Origin: Candidatus Zipacnadum vermilionense
Lineage (GTDB): Bacteria > Armatimonadota > Zipacnadia > Zipacnadales > Zipacnadaceae
Direction: 5' to 3'
Length of the DNA stretch: 33,561 nt
NCBI GenBank assembly: GCA_029821755.1
Contig: JALGSV010000038.1
Location: 1-33,561, forward strand
The notes under the pieces: generated by a model
Databases searched by the model: none
What the model saw: the letters and a program-made list of their open reading frames with translations, nothing else
What the model was told of the DNA's origin: nothing
Shown: positions 24,238 to 32,548 of the stretch, one piece after another
Position numbering within the stretch: the stretch's first letter is position 1
Layout of the letters: every line of letters begins with the position of its first letter
Program-made: the position numbers and the translations under genes

Positions 24238-26859
24238 CTAGAGGATCAGCGCTGCCACCACGGCCGGCAGGATAGCCCGGAGCCAGCCCCGCCAACTCTC
24301 GTCGGTCTGGACGGTGCGCACCACGTACTTGGTGGGCACTACGATCACGTCGCCCGCCTGCGGCGCCTCACCGGCACGCAGCGGGTTGACCGCCCCGTTG
24401 GCGTGCACCACGATCATGCGGTTGGAGGCGGCGTCCTCCCGGTAGCCGCCGGAGCTGTTGAGATAGTCCTGGGCCGTCTGCCCGGCCATATAGGGCATGG
24501 ACCCCGGTCGCGGCACAGCCCCCAGGACCGTCACCAGGTTGGACTTGCGCGGCACCACCAGCGTATCGCCGGGCTCCAGCTCCAGGTTGGCCGCCGAATT
24601 GCCCTCGAACAGTACCCCCGCCCCGTCAATGGGAATTGCCGCCACGCGGTCCCCGGCGCCTATCGGACGCGGGGGGAGGACGATGCTGACGCTGTGGGAG
24701 CCGGAGAGCACGGACTGCAGGCTCTGGCCCACCGCGCTGCCCATGGCGGCCGACTGCTCCTGGGCGGTAACCTGGAGCGCCGGCTGGCGAGTCTCGGCGT
24801 TGACGAATTGTAGCACCCGCGCCAGGTCCTCGGTCTGGGCGCGCTGGAGGGAATCGTCGTAGCGGCGGTAGATGACCATGCCGTCGGGGTTGGCGTCGGG
24901 CAGCAGGCCGCGGCCGTCCTCGAGCAGATCGCGGACAGTGTACCCACGCAGGCTGGAATGAGGTCGCAAGGCGTAGCTGCCCGGGGCCTGCACCCGCCCC
25001 TCCAGGCGCACCAGTTCGGCTTGGGCCTTGTACTCCCCCCGTCCGGCCACGCCCACCGCGTCACCAGGACGGAGGAGACTGTCTGGCGTAACGGTGAAGC
25101 CATTCGGGCCGGTCTCCAGGTGCAGGACCGTGTGGTCCGGCGTGCCCTCGAAGCCGCCGCGGGCCAGTTGGAGGGTCGGCCCGGCGCCGGGTGCCAAACC
25201 ACCCGCAGCGAAGATCAGGTCGCTGACCCTCATCTCCTCAGGCCGTTCATATTCGCCGGGCTTGTTGACGAAACCGTCAATGCGGACCTTGGCTTCCGGT
25301 GCCACCTCCGAACGCAGGTGCACCTGCAGAATGTCCCCTCGCTGCAGGATCAGGTTTGTGCCCGGCTCCTCGGCGAGGTGCGTCAGGCTGACCGAGATCG
25401 TGGCGTAGTCGTGCTCCGGTGTGAGACGTAGGAGTGTGGCCCGCTCGGGATAGGCGCCAGGGACTAGCCCCCCGGCCCCGCGCAGCAGGTCGCTGAGCTT
25501 CATAGCGGCCGCCCACTCGTACTTGGCCGGCCGCACCACCGCTCCCTCGACGGTCACTTCGAAAGCGGCTTCCACGTTCTTCTGGTGGTAGATCTCGATC
25601 AGGTCGTGCGCTCGTACGGGCAGATTGGCGGCTGGATCGCCGGCCAAGGCGCGGGCGAGGTCGAAAGTGAAGAACTCGTAATGTCGCTCGGCGTCTCGGC
25701 GGCGGAGCAGGGCAGTGCCCATGTGCGCATCGCCGGCCAGGCCTTGCGCCGCGGCCAGCAAATCAGCCACTCGCGCGCCGGGGACGACGGGGTGCAGCCC
25801 TGGCCGCTTGACCGCGCCCTGCACCAACGCCGCGTTGACCCCGTCAGCTAGCAGTCCCTTGACCAGCAGTATCTCGCCGTCGGCCAGAACCCACCCGGCG
25901 TTGCCGGCGTCCTTCTGCGCCAGGTTGATCGCGGTCAGCTCCCACCTGCGCCCGTCCACGGAGCGCCATAGGTGGGCAACCGGGAGATAGGCGCTGGGCT
26001 TGAGGCCCCCGGCTAGCTCCAGGAGTTGGGTCACCGTAGTCTGCGCGGCGATCTCGTACCGCCCCGGCCGGAGCACTTCGCCGCCCACGCCCACCTGGGT
26101 GCCCGCCGGGGGGATGAACAGTACGTCGCCTGGCATCAGCGCGACATCTCTGTTGCGGCTCCCGCCGAGCAGGTAGTCGTACAGGTCGACGTTTACCGCC
26201 AGTTGTCCTGCGCGGCGCAGGGCAACCTGCCGGAAGGAGCCCACCGGGGAGGGACCACCACAGGCGTAGAGTGCGGTGAGAACCGTAGCCATGCCGGGGA
26301 GCGTGTAACGGCCCGGGCGGGTAGCGTCGCCGGTGACGAAGACCTCGATGGTGCGCTGCTCGGGGACGAGGAGCGTGATCGTTGGGTCTTTGTACAGCTT
26401 GCCGTATAGCGTGGTCAGCGCCTGACGGAGCTGCTCCAAGGTCTGGCCAGCGGCGGGGACGTTGCCTAGCTCGGGTAGGACGACGGTCCCCTCCGCGCTC
26501 ACGGTGACGTTCTGGTTGACTTGCTCCCAGCCCTTGGCCCACACCCGCAGGGAGAGGGCGTCGCCCGGTCCCAGGAGATACCCTGGCGGGGGGGGAGCGC
26601 CCACGGCGGGCCTGACCGCGGCGGGGGCCGTGCCGGACTCGGCGAAAAGCCCCGCTCCGAAGCGCGGCAGGGCCTCGAAAGTGGCCTGCGGGTCAGTGAC
26701 CACGCCCTTCAAGGCAGCGGCTGGCGGGGTAACCAGCGGCGTCACCGGAGTAGTCGAGGGCGGAGCCTCTGCCTCCGCGGCCCAGACGGCGCCTGGCGCC
26801 AATAAGGCAAGCAGGCAGGCCGCGATTATCAGGAAAGTAAGGCGAGGTACGGCTGACAT
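24238..26859 (-). CDS. polysaccharide export protein with SLBB repeats (Wza-like)
   Basis: ATG 26859 follows a GGGGGG run and opens a signal peptide ending AVWAAEA. Of 873 residues, about 90-170 form the polysaccharide-export domain (YLLGPGDALSLRVW, TVSAEGTVVLPELGNV, PTITLLV). Several SLBB or Wza-like repeats then follow to about residue 830, each marked by phrases such as GEVLRPGRYEI, GAVKRPGLHPV, GFVNKPGEYERPEE, GRVQAPGSYAL and GAVPRPGSMPY. The C-terminal hydrophobic stretch WLRAILPAVVAALIL may anchor it. Wza of enteric bacteria is about 380 residues with two repeats, so this is more than twice that, implying a taller periplasmic channel. It is co-transcribed with the Wzz-like gene; no glycosyltransferase is in view. 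Confidence 0.87.
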   Translation of the reverse strand: MSAVPRLTFLIIAACLLALLAPGAVWAAEAEAPPSTTPVTPLVTPPAAALKGVVTDPQATFEALPRFGAGLFAESGTAPAAVRPAVGAPPPPGYLLGPGDALSLRVWAKGWEQVNQNVTVSAEGTVVLPELGNVPAAGQTLEQLRQALTTLYGKLYKDPTITLLVPEQRTIEVFVTGDATRPGRYTLPGMATVLTALYACGGPSPVGSFRQVALRRAGQLAVNVDLYDYLLGGSRNRDVALMPGDVLFIPPAGTQVGVGGEVLRPGRYEIAAQTTVTQLLELAGGLKPSAYLPVAHLWRSVDGRRWELTAINLAQKDAGNAGWVLADGEILLVKGLLADGVNAALVQGAVKRPGLHPVVPGARVADLLAAAQGLAGDAHMGTALLRRRDAERHYEFFTFDLARALAGDPAANLPVRAHDLIEIYHQKNVEAAFEVTVEGAVVRPAKYEWAAAMKLSDLLRGAGGLVPGAYPERATLLRLTPEHDYATISVSLTHLAEEPGTNLILQRGDILQVHLRSEVAPEAKVRIDGFVNKPGEYERPEEMRVSDLIFAAGGLAPGAGPTLQLARGGFEGTPDHTVLHLETGPNGFTVTPDSLLRPGDAVGVAGRGEYKAQAELVRLEGRVQAPGSYALRPHSSLRGYTVRDLLEDGRGLLPDANPDGMVIYRRYDDSLQRAQTEDLARVLQFVNAETRQPALQVTAQEQSAAMGSAVGQSLQSVLSGSHSVSIVLPPRPIGAGDRVAAIPIDGAGVLFEGNSAANLELEPGDTLVVPRKSNLVTVLGAVPRPGSMPYMAGQTAQDYLNSSGGYREDAASNRMIVVHANGAVNPLRAGEAPQAGDVIVVPTKYVVRTVQTDESWRGWLRAILPAVVAALIL

Positions 26860-27050
26860 TGGGAATGACCCCCCTACGGCATGGCGACCTTGGGTGTCCG
26901 GGGACCCCTGGTCAATGACCGGATAGCTTACACCATTTCGCCTCTCATGCCCAGAGGCCTTCTTTGTCTAAGGAGGAATTTCTGGGTAGAGACGTCAATT
27001 CCCCATCGACCATCCATAGAAATGGAACAGGAGCGTGGGAGGTGCAGCAA
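26860..27050. promoter_or_regulatory. divergent intergenic region
   Basis: These 191 bases separate the start of the minus-strand exporter from the plus-strand aminopeptidase, so promoters in both directions must be here or overlap the genes. It is clearly more AT-rich than its surroundings around 26925-27025. An AAGGAGG at 26970-26976 is not followed by a usable start and is unexplained. I do not call a specific -10/-35 pair. Confidence 0.45.
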
Positions 27051-27815
27051 ATGCGCGTGTACATCATGACCGACATGGAGGGTGTGGCCGGAGTCACCGG
27101 CTTCGAGGACTTCGTTACGCCCGACGGCCGTTACTACGAGACCGGCCGGGAGCTCACTACCGGGGAGGTCTCCGCGGCGGTGGAGGCGGCGCTGTTGGCC
27201 GGGGCTACGGAAGTGCTGGTGGTGGACGGGCATGGCGTGGGGGCGATAGATCCGTTACAGCTCCATCCGGGAGCGAAGCTGCTGGCTCGGAGCGGCTACC
27301 CCTTCGGCCTGGACCGGGGCTTTTACTGCCAGCTCATCATCGGCCAGCACGCCAAGGCCGGTACCGCCGACGGCCACCTCTGCCATACGCAGACCCTTGA
27401 TTGGTACGATTGCACCATCAACGGGGTTTCCGTGGGAGAGATGGGGGAGATGATGCTGCTGGCGGGGGAGTACGGCGTCCCCACGGTTGCCCTCAGCGGC
27501 GACGAGGCCGCCTGTCGGGAAGCAGCAGCGCTGGTCCCCGGTATTGCCACGGCGGCGGTCAAGCAGGGCCTCAATCGCGCCGCGGCTATCCACCTGCACC
27601 CGGAGGTGGCGCGAGGTCTGATCACAGAGGCGGTGCAGGAGGGGATCGCCCGCCGGGAAGAGCTGCCCCTCTTCCGTCTGGCCCCCCCCTACGACATGGT
27701 CGTCACTTGGAAGAGCGACCTGGAGGGGCACGTCAAGCGCGGGCGCAAGTCGGGGGCGACGATCCTGGAAGTCCTAAGCAAGCCCTATGACGAGGTTGAG
27801 GAGGTAGCTAGATGA
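27051..27815 (+). CDS. M55-family D-aminopeptidase (DppA-like)
   Basis: ATG 27051 follows GGGAGGTG (27037-27044) at 6 bases; the 254-residue length fits the family. DppA enzymes are zinc-dependent and remove N-terminal D-residues such as D-Ala from peptides. The expected ligands are visible: Asp8 and Glu10 in MTDMEG, His61 in DGHG, His100 in GQHAKAG, and Glu130/Glu133 in VGEMGEM. There is no signal peptide, so it is cytoplasmic. Its stop overlaps the next start by ATGA, showing translational coupling with an aminotransferase. In this setting it may process a D-amino-acid or modified-sugar amide rather than serve bulk cell-wall recycling; that part is inferred. Confidence 0.9.
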   Translation: MRVYIMTDMEGVAGVTGFEDFVTPDGRYYETGRELTTGEVSAAVEAALLAGATEVLVVDGHGVGAIDPLQLHPGAKLLARSGYPFGLDRGFYCQLIIGQHAKAGTADGHLCHTQTLDWYDCTINGVSVGEMGEMMLLAGEYGVPTVALSGDEAACREAAALVPGIATAAVKQGLNRAAAIHLHPEVARGLITEAVQEGIARREELPLFRLAPPYDMVVTWKSDLEGHVKRGRKSGATILEVLSKPYDEVEEVAR

Positions 27816-29059
27816 GCACAGAATTGGCATTCAACGGGGGCTCGGCGGTACGCACGACGCCCTGGCCGGGCCGCGGACTGATCGGGCCGGAGGAGAAGGC
27901 GGCGGTGGACGCCTACCTGGACGCGGTTATCGACGGGCCCGGTTTCATCAGCTATGGCGGCGTGGAGGAGGAGGCCTACTGCCAGGAGTTCTGCGAACAG
28001 ATGGGCGGGGGCTACGCGGATGGTGTCAACTCCGGTACTACCGCCCTGTACGTCGCGCTGCGGGCCCTGGATCTGCCGGCCTTTAGCGAGGTTATTGTCT
28101 CGGCGGTGACCGACCCTGGTGGGATGATGCCCATCCCGCTCCTGAACCTGATCCCCATGGTCGCGGACTGTGCGCCGGGCCTGTACAACAGCGGCCCGCA
28201 ACAGGTCGAGGATCTGATCACCCCGCGTACTAGCGCCATCGTCGTCGCCCACATCGGCGGCGAGCCGGCAGACATGCCGGGCATCATGGCAGTAGCGCGG
28301 CGGCACGGTCTGCCGGTGGTAGAGGACTGCGCCCAGGCCCACGGGGCGAAACTGGGCGGGCAGGTAGTGGGGACCTTCGGCGAGGTGGCCGCCTTCTCGA
28401 CGATGTGGGGCAAGCACCACTCCACGGGCGGACAGGGCGGGCTGGTCTACACCCGCAACGAGGAGTTGTACTGGCGCGCGCGCCGGGCGGCGGATCGCGG
28501 CAAGCCCTTCAACCTGGAGGCCGCCGCCGGCAACCGGATCGCCACCCTCAACTTCAACCTGACCGAGCTGGCGGCGGTGGTAGGGCGCGCGCAACTGAGG
28601 AAGCTCCCTGGCATCGTGGCGCGGCGGCGAGAGGTGGTCGCGCGCCTGCGGGAGGCCACGGCCGACCTGGCGAGCGTAGCCTGGCCTGACGCACTGGACG
28701 GGGTAGAGCCCTCCTGGTGGTGGCTGCGGGGGCGGGTGCGGGTGGAGCGGATCACTTGCGACAAGGCTACCTTCTGCGCGGCCCTGGCGGCGGAGGGCTT
28801 GCCGATCAGCCCCGACTACCGTGCGGCCCTGCCGCACCATATGGAGTGGTTTGTCCAGCGCCGCGTCTTCGGCGATAGCGGGTATCCGTGGGCCAGCCCG
28901 GAGTATCAGGGCGACCGTGATCGGCAGTTCCTCTGCCCGAATGCCGAGGAAACGATGGACACCACATTCAACCTCCATCTGCACGAGGGTTGGGAGGAGC
29001 AGGAGGTGGCGGACGCGGCGCAGATACTGCGGAAGGTGGAGGGCGCGTACGGAGTCTGA
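27812..29059 (+). CDS. DegT/DnrJ/EryC1/StrS-family PLP aminotransferase
   Basis: This 415-residue cytoplasmic protein overlaps the aminopeptidase by ATGA. Family marks are NSGTTALYVALRAL near residue 75 (phosphate binding), VVAHIGGEPADM, VVEDCAQAHGA with the PLP-pyridine Asp near 172, and FSTMWGKHHSTGGQGG with the likely Schiff-base Lys201. The family transfers amino groups to keto-sugars, or in some members acts as a dehydratase. The SF-x-x-K segment reads STMWGKHHSTGGQ, slightly unlike the common SFhxxKxxxxGEGG, so the substrate class is uncertain. The N-terminal FNGGSAVRTTPWP is typical of subfamilies in Armatimonadota- and Planctomycetes-like genomes, by recollection. Amino-sugar formation is the default expectation. 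Confidence 0.88.
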   Translation: MSTELAFNGGSAVRTTPWPGRGLIGPEEKAAVDAYLDAVIDGPGFISYGGVEEEAYCQEFCEQMGGGYADGVNSGTTALYVALRALDLPAFSEVIVSAVTDPGGMMPIPLLNLIPMVADCAPGLYNSGPQQVEDLITPRTSAIVVAHIGGEPADMPGIMAVARRHGLPVVEDCAQAHGAKLGGQVVGTFGEVAAFSTMWGKHHSTGGQGGLVYTRNEELYWRARRAADRGKPFNLEAAAGNRIATLNFNLTELAAVVGRAQLRKLPGIVARRREVVARLREATADLASVAWPDALDGVEPSWWWLRGRVRVERITCDKATFCAALAAEGLPISPDYRAALPHHMEWFVQRRVFGDSGYPWASPEYQGDRDRQFLCPNAEETMDTTFNLHLHEGWEEQEVADAAQILRKVEGAYGV

Positions 29060-29061
29060 CG

Positions 29062-29130
29062 TCCGCGTGGGGCGGGCTTTCCAGCCCGCCCTTGGCGCCC
29101 TGCGCGGACTAGAAAGCCCGCGCCACGCGA
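29062..29130. repeat. palindromic repeat, second copy
   Basis: It begins TCCGCGTGGGGCGGGCTTTC and ends CTAGAAAGCCCGCGCCACGCGA, the same wording as 20723-20804 with a few substitutions and a shorter centre. It fills nearly all the 89-base gap between the aminotransferase and the amidohydrolase. Its arms pair with a few mismatches. Confidence 0.78.
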
Positions 29131-29148
29131 GAAGCACTGGAGGTTCCC

Positions 29149-30018
29149 GTGATCATCGATATCCACAACCACCCTGACTGGCTCGACTTGGACGTCCACG
29201 GCGTGCTGGCCAACATGGACGAGTACCACATTGACGTCACCTGGCTGCTGTCCCTGGAGGGGCCGCAGGACGAGTACGACCAGCATGCGCACCGGGCCTT
29301 CCTGCCCCTGGCGGGAGAGGGCGTTATCTCCGTGCTGCCGCAGGTTCTGCGCTACCGGGAGTTCGCCCCGGACCGGTTTGTTGCCGGCTACTGCCCCGAC
29401 CCGCGCCGGTCCGAGGCGCTGGACCTGATGGAGGTGGCCGTCGAGGTCCACAAGGTACGTGTGTGTGGGGAGCTGAAGCTGCGGATGATGTACGACAACC
29501 CGGATGCACTAAGGCTCTTCCGTTACTGCGGCGAGAAGGGGCTGCCGGTAATCGTGCACATCGACTACGAGATAAGCTCCGGTGCCCGCTACCCGCGGCC
29601 CAACTACTGGTATGGCGGGGGCGTGGAGGCGCTCGAGCGAGCAGTGGCGGCCTGTCCGGAGACGATCTTCTTCGGTCACGGCCCCGGTTTCTGGGCCACC
29701 ATCTCCGGCGACGACCGGCACCTGACCGAGTACTACCCGCAGGGGGAGGTCGTCCCCGGCGGGAAGCTGCCGCAGATGATGCGGGAGTTGCCCAACCTTT
29801 ACTGCGACTTCTCCGGGGGCTCCGGCCACAATGGCATCACCCGCGACCCTGCCTTCGGCAAGGACTTCCTGCTGGAGTTCCAAGACCGGGTCTGCTACGC
29901 CCGCGACCTCTTCGACAACCGCCAACGAGAGGCCCTGGAAAGCCTGGACCTGCCGGCGGAGGTGCTGGAGAAGCTGTACTCCGGCAACGCCATGCGGTTG
30001 GTGCCGCTGGAGGTCTGA
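29149..30018 (+). CDS. TIM-barrel amidohydrolase (Amidohydrolase_2 type)
   Basis: GTG 29149 with GGAGG about 5 bases upstream gives 289 residues starting MIIDIHNHPD. The D-x-H-x-H metal motif is at residues 4-8. Later conserved points are the strand-end VIVHIDYE near residue 142, FFGHGPGF near 175 and the C-terminal YSGNAMRLV, which recalls the (Y-x-N-x-x-R-L/F) ending of this family. Members hydrolyse C-N, C-C or lactone bonds on small substrates with one divalent metal. No signal peptide is visible. It follows the aminotransferase after a palindrome and precedes a glycoside phosphorylase, so a sugar-derived substrate is likely, which is inference. Confidence 0.82.
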   Translation: MIIDIHNHPDWLDLDVHGVLANMDEYHIDVTWLLSLEGPQDEYDQHAHRAFLPLAGEGVISVLPQVLRYREFAPDRFVAGYCPDPRRSEALDLMEVAVEVHKVRVCGELKLRMMYDNPDALRLFRYCGEKGLPVIVHIDYEISSGARYPRPNYWYGGGVEALERAVAACPETIFFGHGPGFWATISGDDRHLTEYYPQGEVVPGGKLPQMMRELPNLYCDFSGGSGHNGITRDPAFGKDFLLEFQDRVCYARDLFDNRQREALESLDLPAEVLEKLYSGNAMRLVPLEV

Positions 30019-30083
30019 GGGCCGGCGGAGGGGAATGCTTGGGCAATTCTCTCCTGTCTCCCCACATGAAAGGTACTGCCACC

Positions 30084-32390
30084 ATGGCCCAACCTCCCTC
30101 CGGTTTCACTCCCGACGGAACCCGCTATGTGGTCCGCGACGCGCACCTGATGGACCGCGCGGACGCCTACCTGTGGAACGACCAGATGTTCATGCAGATG
30201 GACCACCGGGGGCGGTGTCAGGCCTGGTACATGCAGCCGAATCTGACCTCCTACGCCGGGGCCTTCCGGTGTTTCTATGTGCGCGACGAGGAAACCGGGG
30301 AGTTCTGGTCAGTGCCCTTTGACCCCGTGCAGGCCGAGCCCGAGGAGTTCGAGTTCTCCATCGGGCGCGGGGACCTGCAGTGGCGAGTGGTGAAGCACGG
30401 GGTGGAGGTGACGCTGCGGGTGGTGATCCCCCGCGACGATGCCGCCGAGCTATGGACGGCCTCCGTGCGCAACCTTTCCGGGCGACCCCGGAAGCTCTCC
30501 TTCTATAGCTACTTCCCGGTGGAGAGCGCCACCGCCATGGCCTGGGAGGCCCGGTTCGACTCGGCGCTGGGCGGGATGAACTACCACGCCTTCCCCTACT
30601 ACGTGAAAGTGGAGGACTACTACAAGTACCAGCCGCTGAAGAACGAGACGATGTGCGTGCCGGATGTGGCGCCGACCGCGTGGGAGATGAGCGCGGCCGA
30701 TTTCTCCGGGGAGGGGGGCCTGGCCGACCCCGCGGGGCTCCAGCGCAAACGCTTGGCTAAGGGCTACGAGAAGCAGGAGCCCTGCGCTTGCGTTTTCCAG
30801 TGGTCCAAGACGCTGAAGCCGGAACAGGAGTGGACGGTCAACCTCGTCTTCGCCCCGGCCCATGACCGCAAGGAGATGCTGCGGCTCAAGCGCAAGTACC
30901 TCGCCCCCGACGCCATCAACAAGGCCCTGGACAAGGTCAATGCCTTCTACGCCAAATACGAGCCGGCCTATCGAGTGGAGACGCCCGACGCCGACCTGGA
31001 CGCCTACCTGAACGTGTGGTTGCCCTTCCAGAACTTGATGAACGGGCGGGCGCTGCGCTTCAACATGGACGCCTGCGGGCGCAACATCATCCAGGACTCG
31101 ATGGGGATCGTGCTCAACGACCCGGCCACCGCTCGACGCAATTTCCTGGTGACGTGGTCCCAGCAGGAGGCCGACGGTTGGCTACCGCACTCGGTCAAGA
31201 TGGTTCCCGAAGCGGAGACTTCACCAATCAACACCATCCCCCACCGCGACATGAATGTCTGGGGGCCGTATTCGCTGTACTTCTACCTGGTGGAGACGGG
31301 TGACCTCGGGATTCTTGACGAGAAGCTGCGCTCCAGCGACGACCCGACCCCGGTCACGTTGTACGAACACCTCCACCGCGGGCTGGAGTGGCTACTGGCC
31401 GACCGGACCAAGCGGGGGCTGTCGCGGATCGGCGAGGGCGACTGGAACGACCCGCTGAACATGGCCGGCTGGCGGAACAAGGGCGAGTCGGTGTGGCTAA
31501 CCCAGGCACTCTCCTATGCGCTGGACGTCTGGGCTGAGGTGGCCGAGCAGGTCGGCGACGCGGAGCGGGCCAAGCGCTACCGCCAGGAGGGGAAGAAATG
31601 TCGCCGGGCGGTAAACAAGCACGCCTGGGACGGGGCGTGGTACATGCGCGGCACCACCGACGCCGGGCGACGATTTGGGGTCCACACTGACAAAGAGGGC
31701 AAGATCTTCGTCAACGCTCAGTCCTGGGCGATCATCTGCGGGGCGGCAACGGGCGAGCGTGTGGATGAGATCATGGCTGCCGTCAACCGCTATCTGATGA
31801 CCGACTCGGGGCCAATGACGCTGCACCCGGCCTTCACCACCATGCAGGAGGACATCGGCAAAATCTGCCTCAAGCAGGGCGGGACTGGCGAGAATGGGTC
31901 GGTGTACTGCCACGCCGCGACCTTCCTGGCCTACGCGCTCTACCTGACGCGGCGGCCGGAGGAAGCGTGGGGCATCCTGCGGACGCTACTGACCGGCTGG
32001 GGCACCAATCCCCTGCGCCGCTCCGGGCAGATCCCGACGTACATCCCCAACCAGTTCTTTGGGGTGGCGATGGGCAAGCACGAGGGCAAGTCCAGCCACT
32101 CGGCCATGACCGGGACCACCGCCTGGTGGCAGCGGACGGCGCTGACCATGACGCTGGGTATCCGCGCCGAGTGGGAGGGCCTGCGGATCGATCCGCAACT
32201 GCCCGCCGCGTGGAAGAAAGCGCGTGTGCAGCGGACCTTCCGGGGTGCGGCATACGATATCGCCATCAGCAGACAGAAAGGCGACGACCGAGTGACGGTG
32301 TGGCTCGACGGCGCGGAACTGGCGGACAACCTCGTCCCCCTGCAGAAGACAGGCAGCCGGCATGAGGTGCGGGTGGTGGTGAGAGCGTAG
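30084..32390 (+). CDS. GH94-like glycoside phosphorylase
   Basis: ATG 30084 is chosen because AAAGG lies about 10 bases upstream; ATG 30066 (MKGTAT) in frame has no ribosome-binding site. The 768-residue protein fits the GH94/GT36 carbohydrate phosphorylases (cellobiose phosphorylase type): an N-terminal beta-sandwich (about 1-260, with SFYSYFPVESA), a helical linker and an (alpha/alpha)6 barrel (about 320-690) containing FQNLMNGRALRFN and RIGEGDWNDPLNMAG with the general acid near Asp453. GH94 enzymes split a beta-glycoside with phosphate to give a sugar 1-phosphate and conserve the bond energy. It has no signal peptide, consistent with cytoplasmic action on imported disaccharides released by secreted enzymes. 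The exact linkage cannot be read. Confidence 0.88.
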   Translation: MAQPPSGFTPDGTRYVVRDAHLMDRADAYLWNDQMFMQMDHRGRCQAWYMQPNLTSYAGAFRCFYVRDEETGEFWSVPFDPVQAEPEEFEFSIGRGDLQWRVVKHGVEVTLRVVIPRDDAAELWTASVRNLSGRPRKLSFYSYFPVESATAMAWEARFDSALGGMNYHAFPYYVKVEDYYKYQPLKNETMCVPDVAPTAWEMSAADFSGEGGLADPAGLQRKRLAKGYEKQEPCACVFQWSKTLKPEQEWTVNLVFAPAHDRKEMLRLKRKYLAPDAINKALDKVNAFYAKYEPAYRVETPDADLDAYLNVWLPFQNLMNGRALRFNMDACGRNIIQDSMGIVLNDPATARRNFLVTWSQQEADGWLPHSVKMVPEAETSPINTIPHRDMNVWGPYSLYFYLVETGDLGILDEKLRSSDDPTPVTLYEHLHRGLEWLLADRTKRGLSRIGEGDWNDPLNMAGWRNKGESVWLTQALSYALDVWAEVAEQVGDAERAKRYRQEGKKCRRAVNKHAWDGAWYMRGTTDAGRRFGVHTDKEGKIFVNAQSWAIICGAATGERVDEIMAAVNRYLMTDSGPMTLHPAFTTMQEDIGKICLKQGGTGENGSVYCHAATFLAYALYLTRRPEEAWGILRTLLTGWGTNPLRRSGQIPTYIPNQFFGVAMGKHEGKSSHSAMTGTTAWWQRTALTMTLGIRAEWEGLRIDPQLPAAWKKARVQRTFRGAAYDIAISRQKGDDRVTVWLDGAELADNLVPLQKTGSRHEVRVVVRA

Positions 32391-32402
32391 CCGTTAACGA
32401 AT

Positions 32403-32512
32403 CGGGAGGGGCCGGATGAACGGCGTCTGCGCCGAGAATCCGGCCCGCCGGCTAGCGGAGACGGGCCGGATTCGCCGCGCACTTCGTGCGCCGCTCATCG
32501 CGGCCCCTCCCG
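32403..32512. repeat. 110-bp nested inverted-repeat element
   Basis: Outer arms CGGGAGGGGCCG (32403-32414) and CGGCCCCTCCCG (32501-32512) are perfect. Next inward, ATGAACGGCG pairs with CGCCGCTCAT with one mismatch. An inner perfect 12-bp pair, GAATCCGGCCCG (32436-32447), matches 32462-32473. It fills the gap between the phosphorylase and the CBM9-like gene. Layout resembles the 1864-2001 element but with different sequence. Confidence 0.72.
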
Positions 32513-32548
32513 GTCTCGATGAAGAAGGACTCTGATCGGAGGAATCCC

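Noticed and set aside
29463-30083. Long open frame ahead of the GH94 gene, in phase with it
   Set aside because: It lies inside the amidohydrolase in another frame and is Arg/Gly/Pro-rich, as expected of a high-GC shadow.
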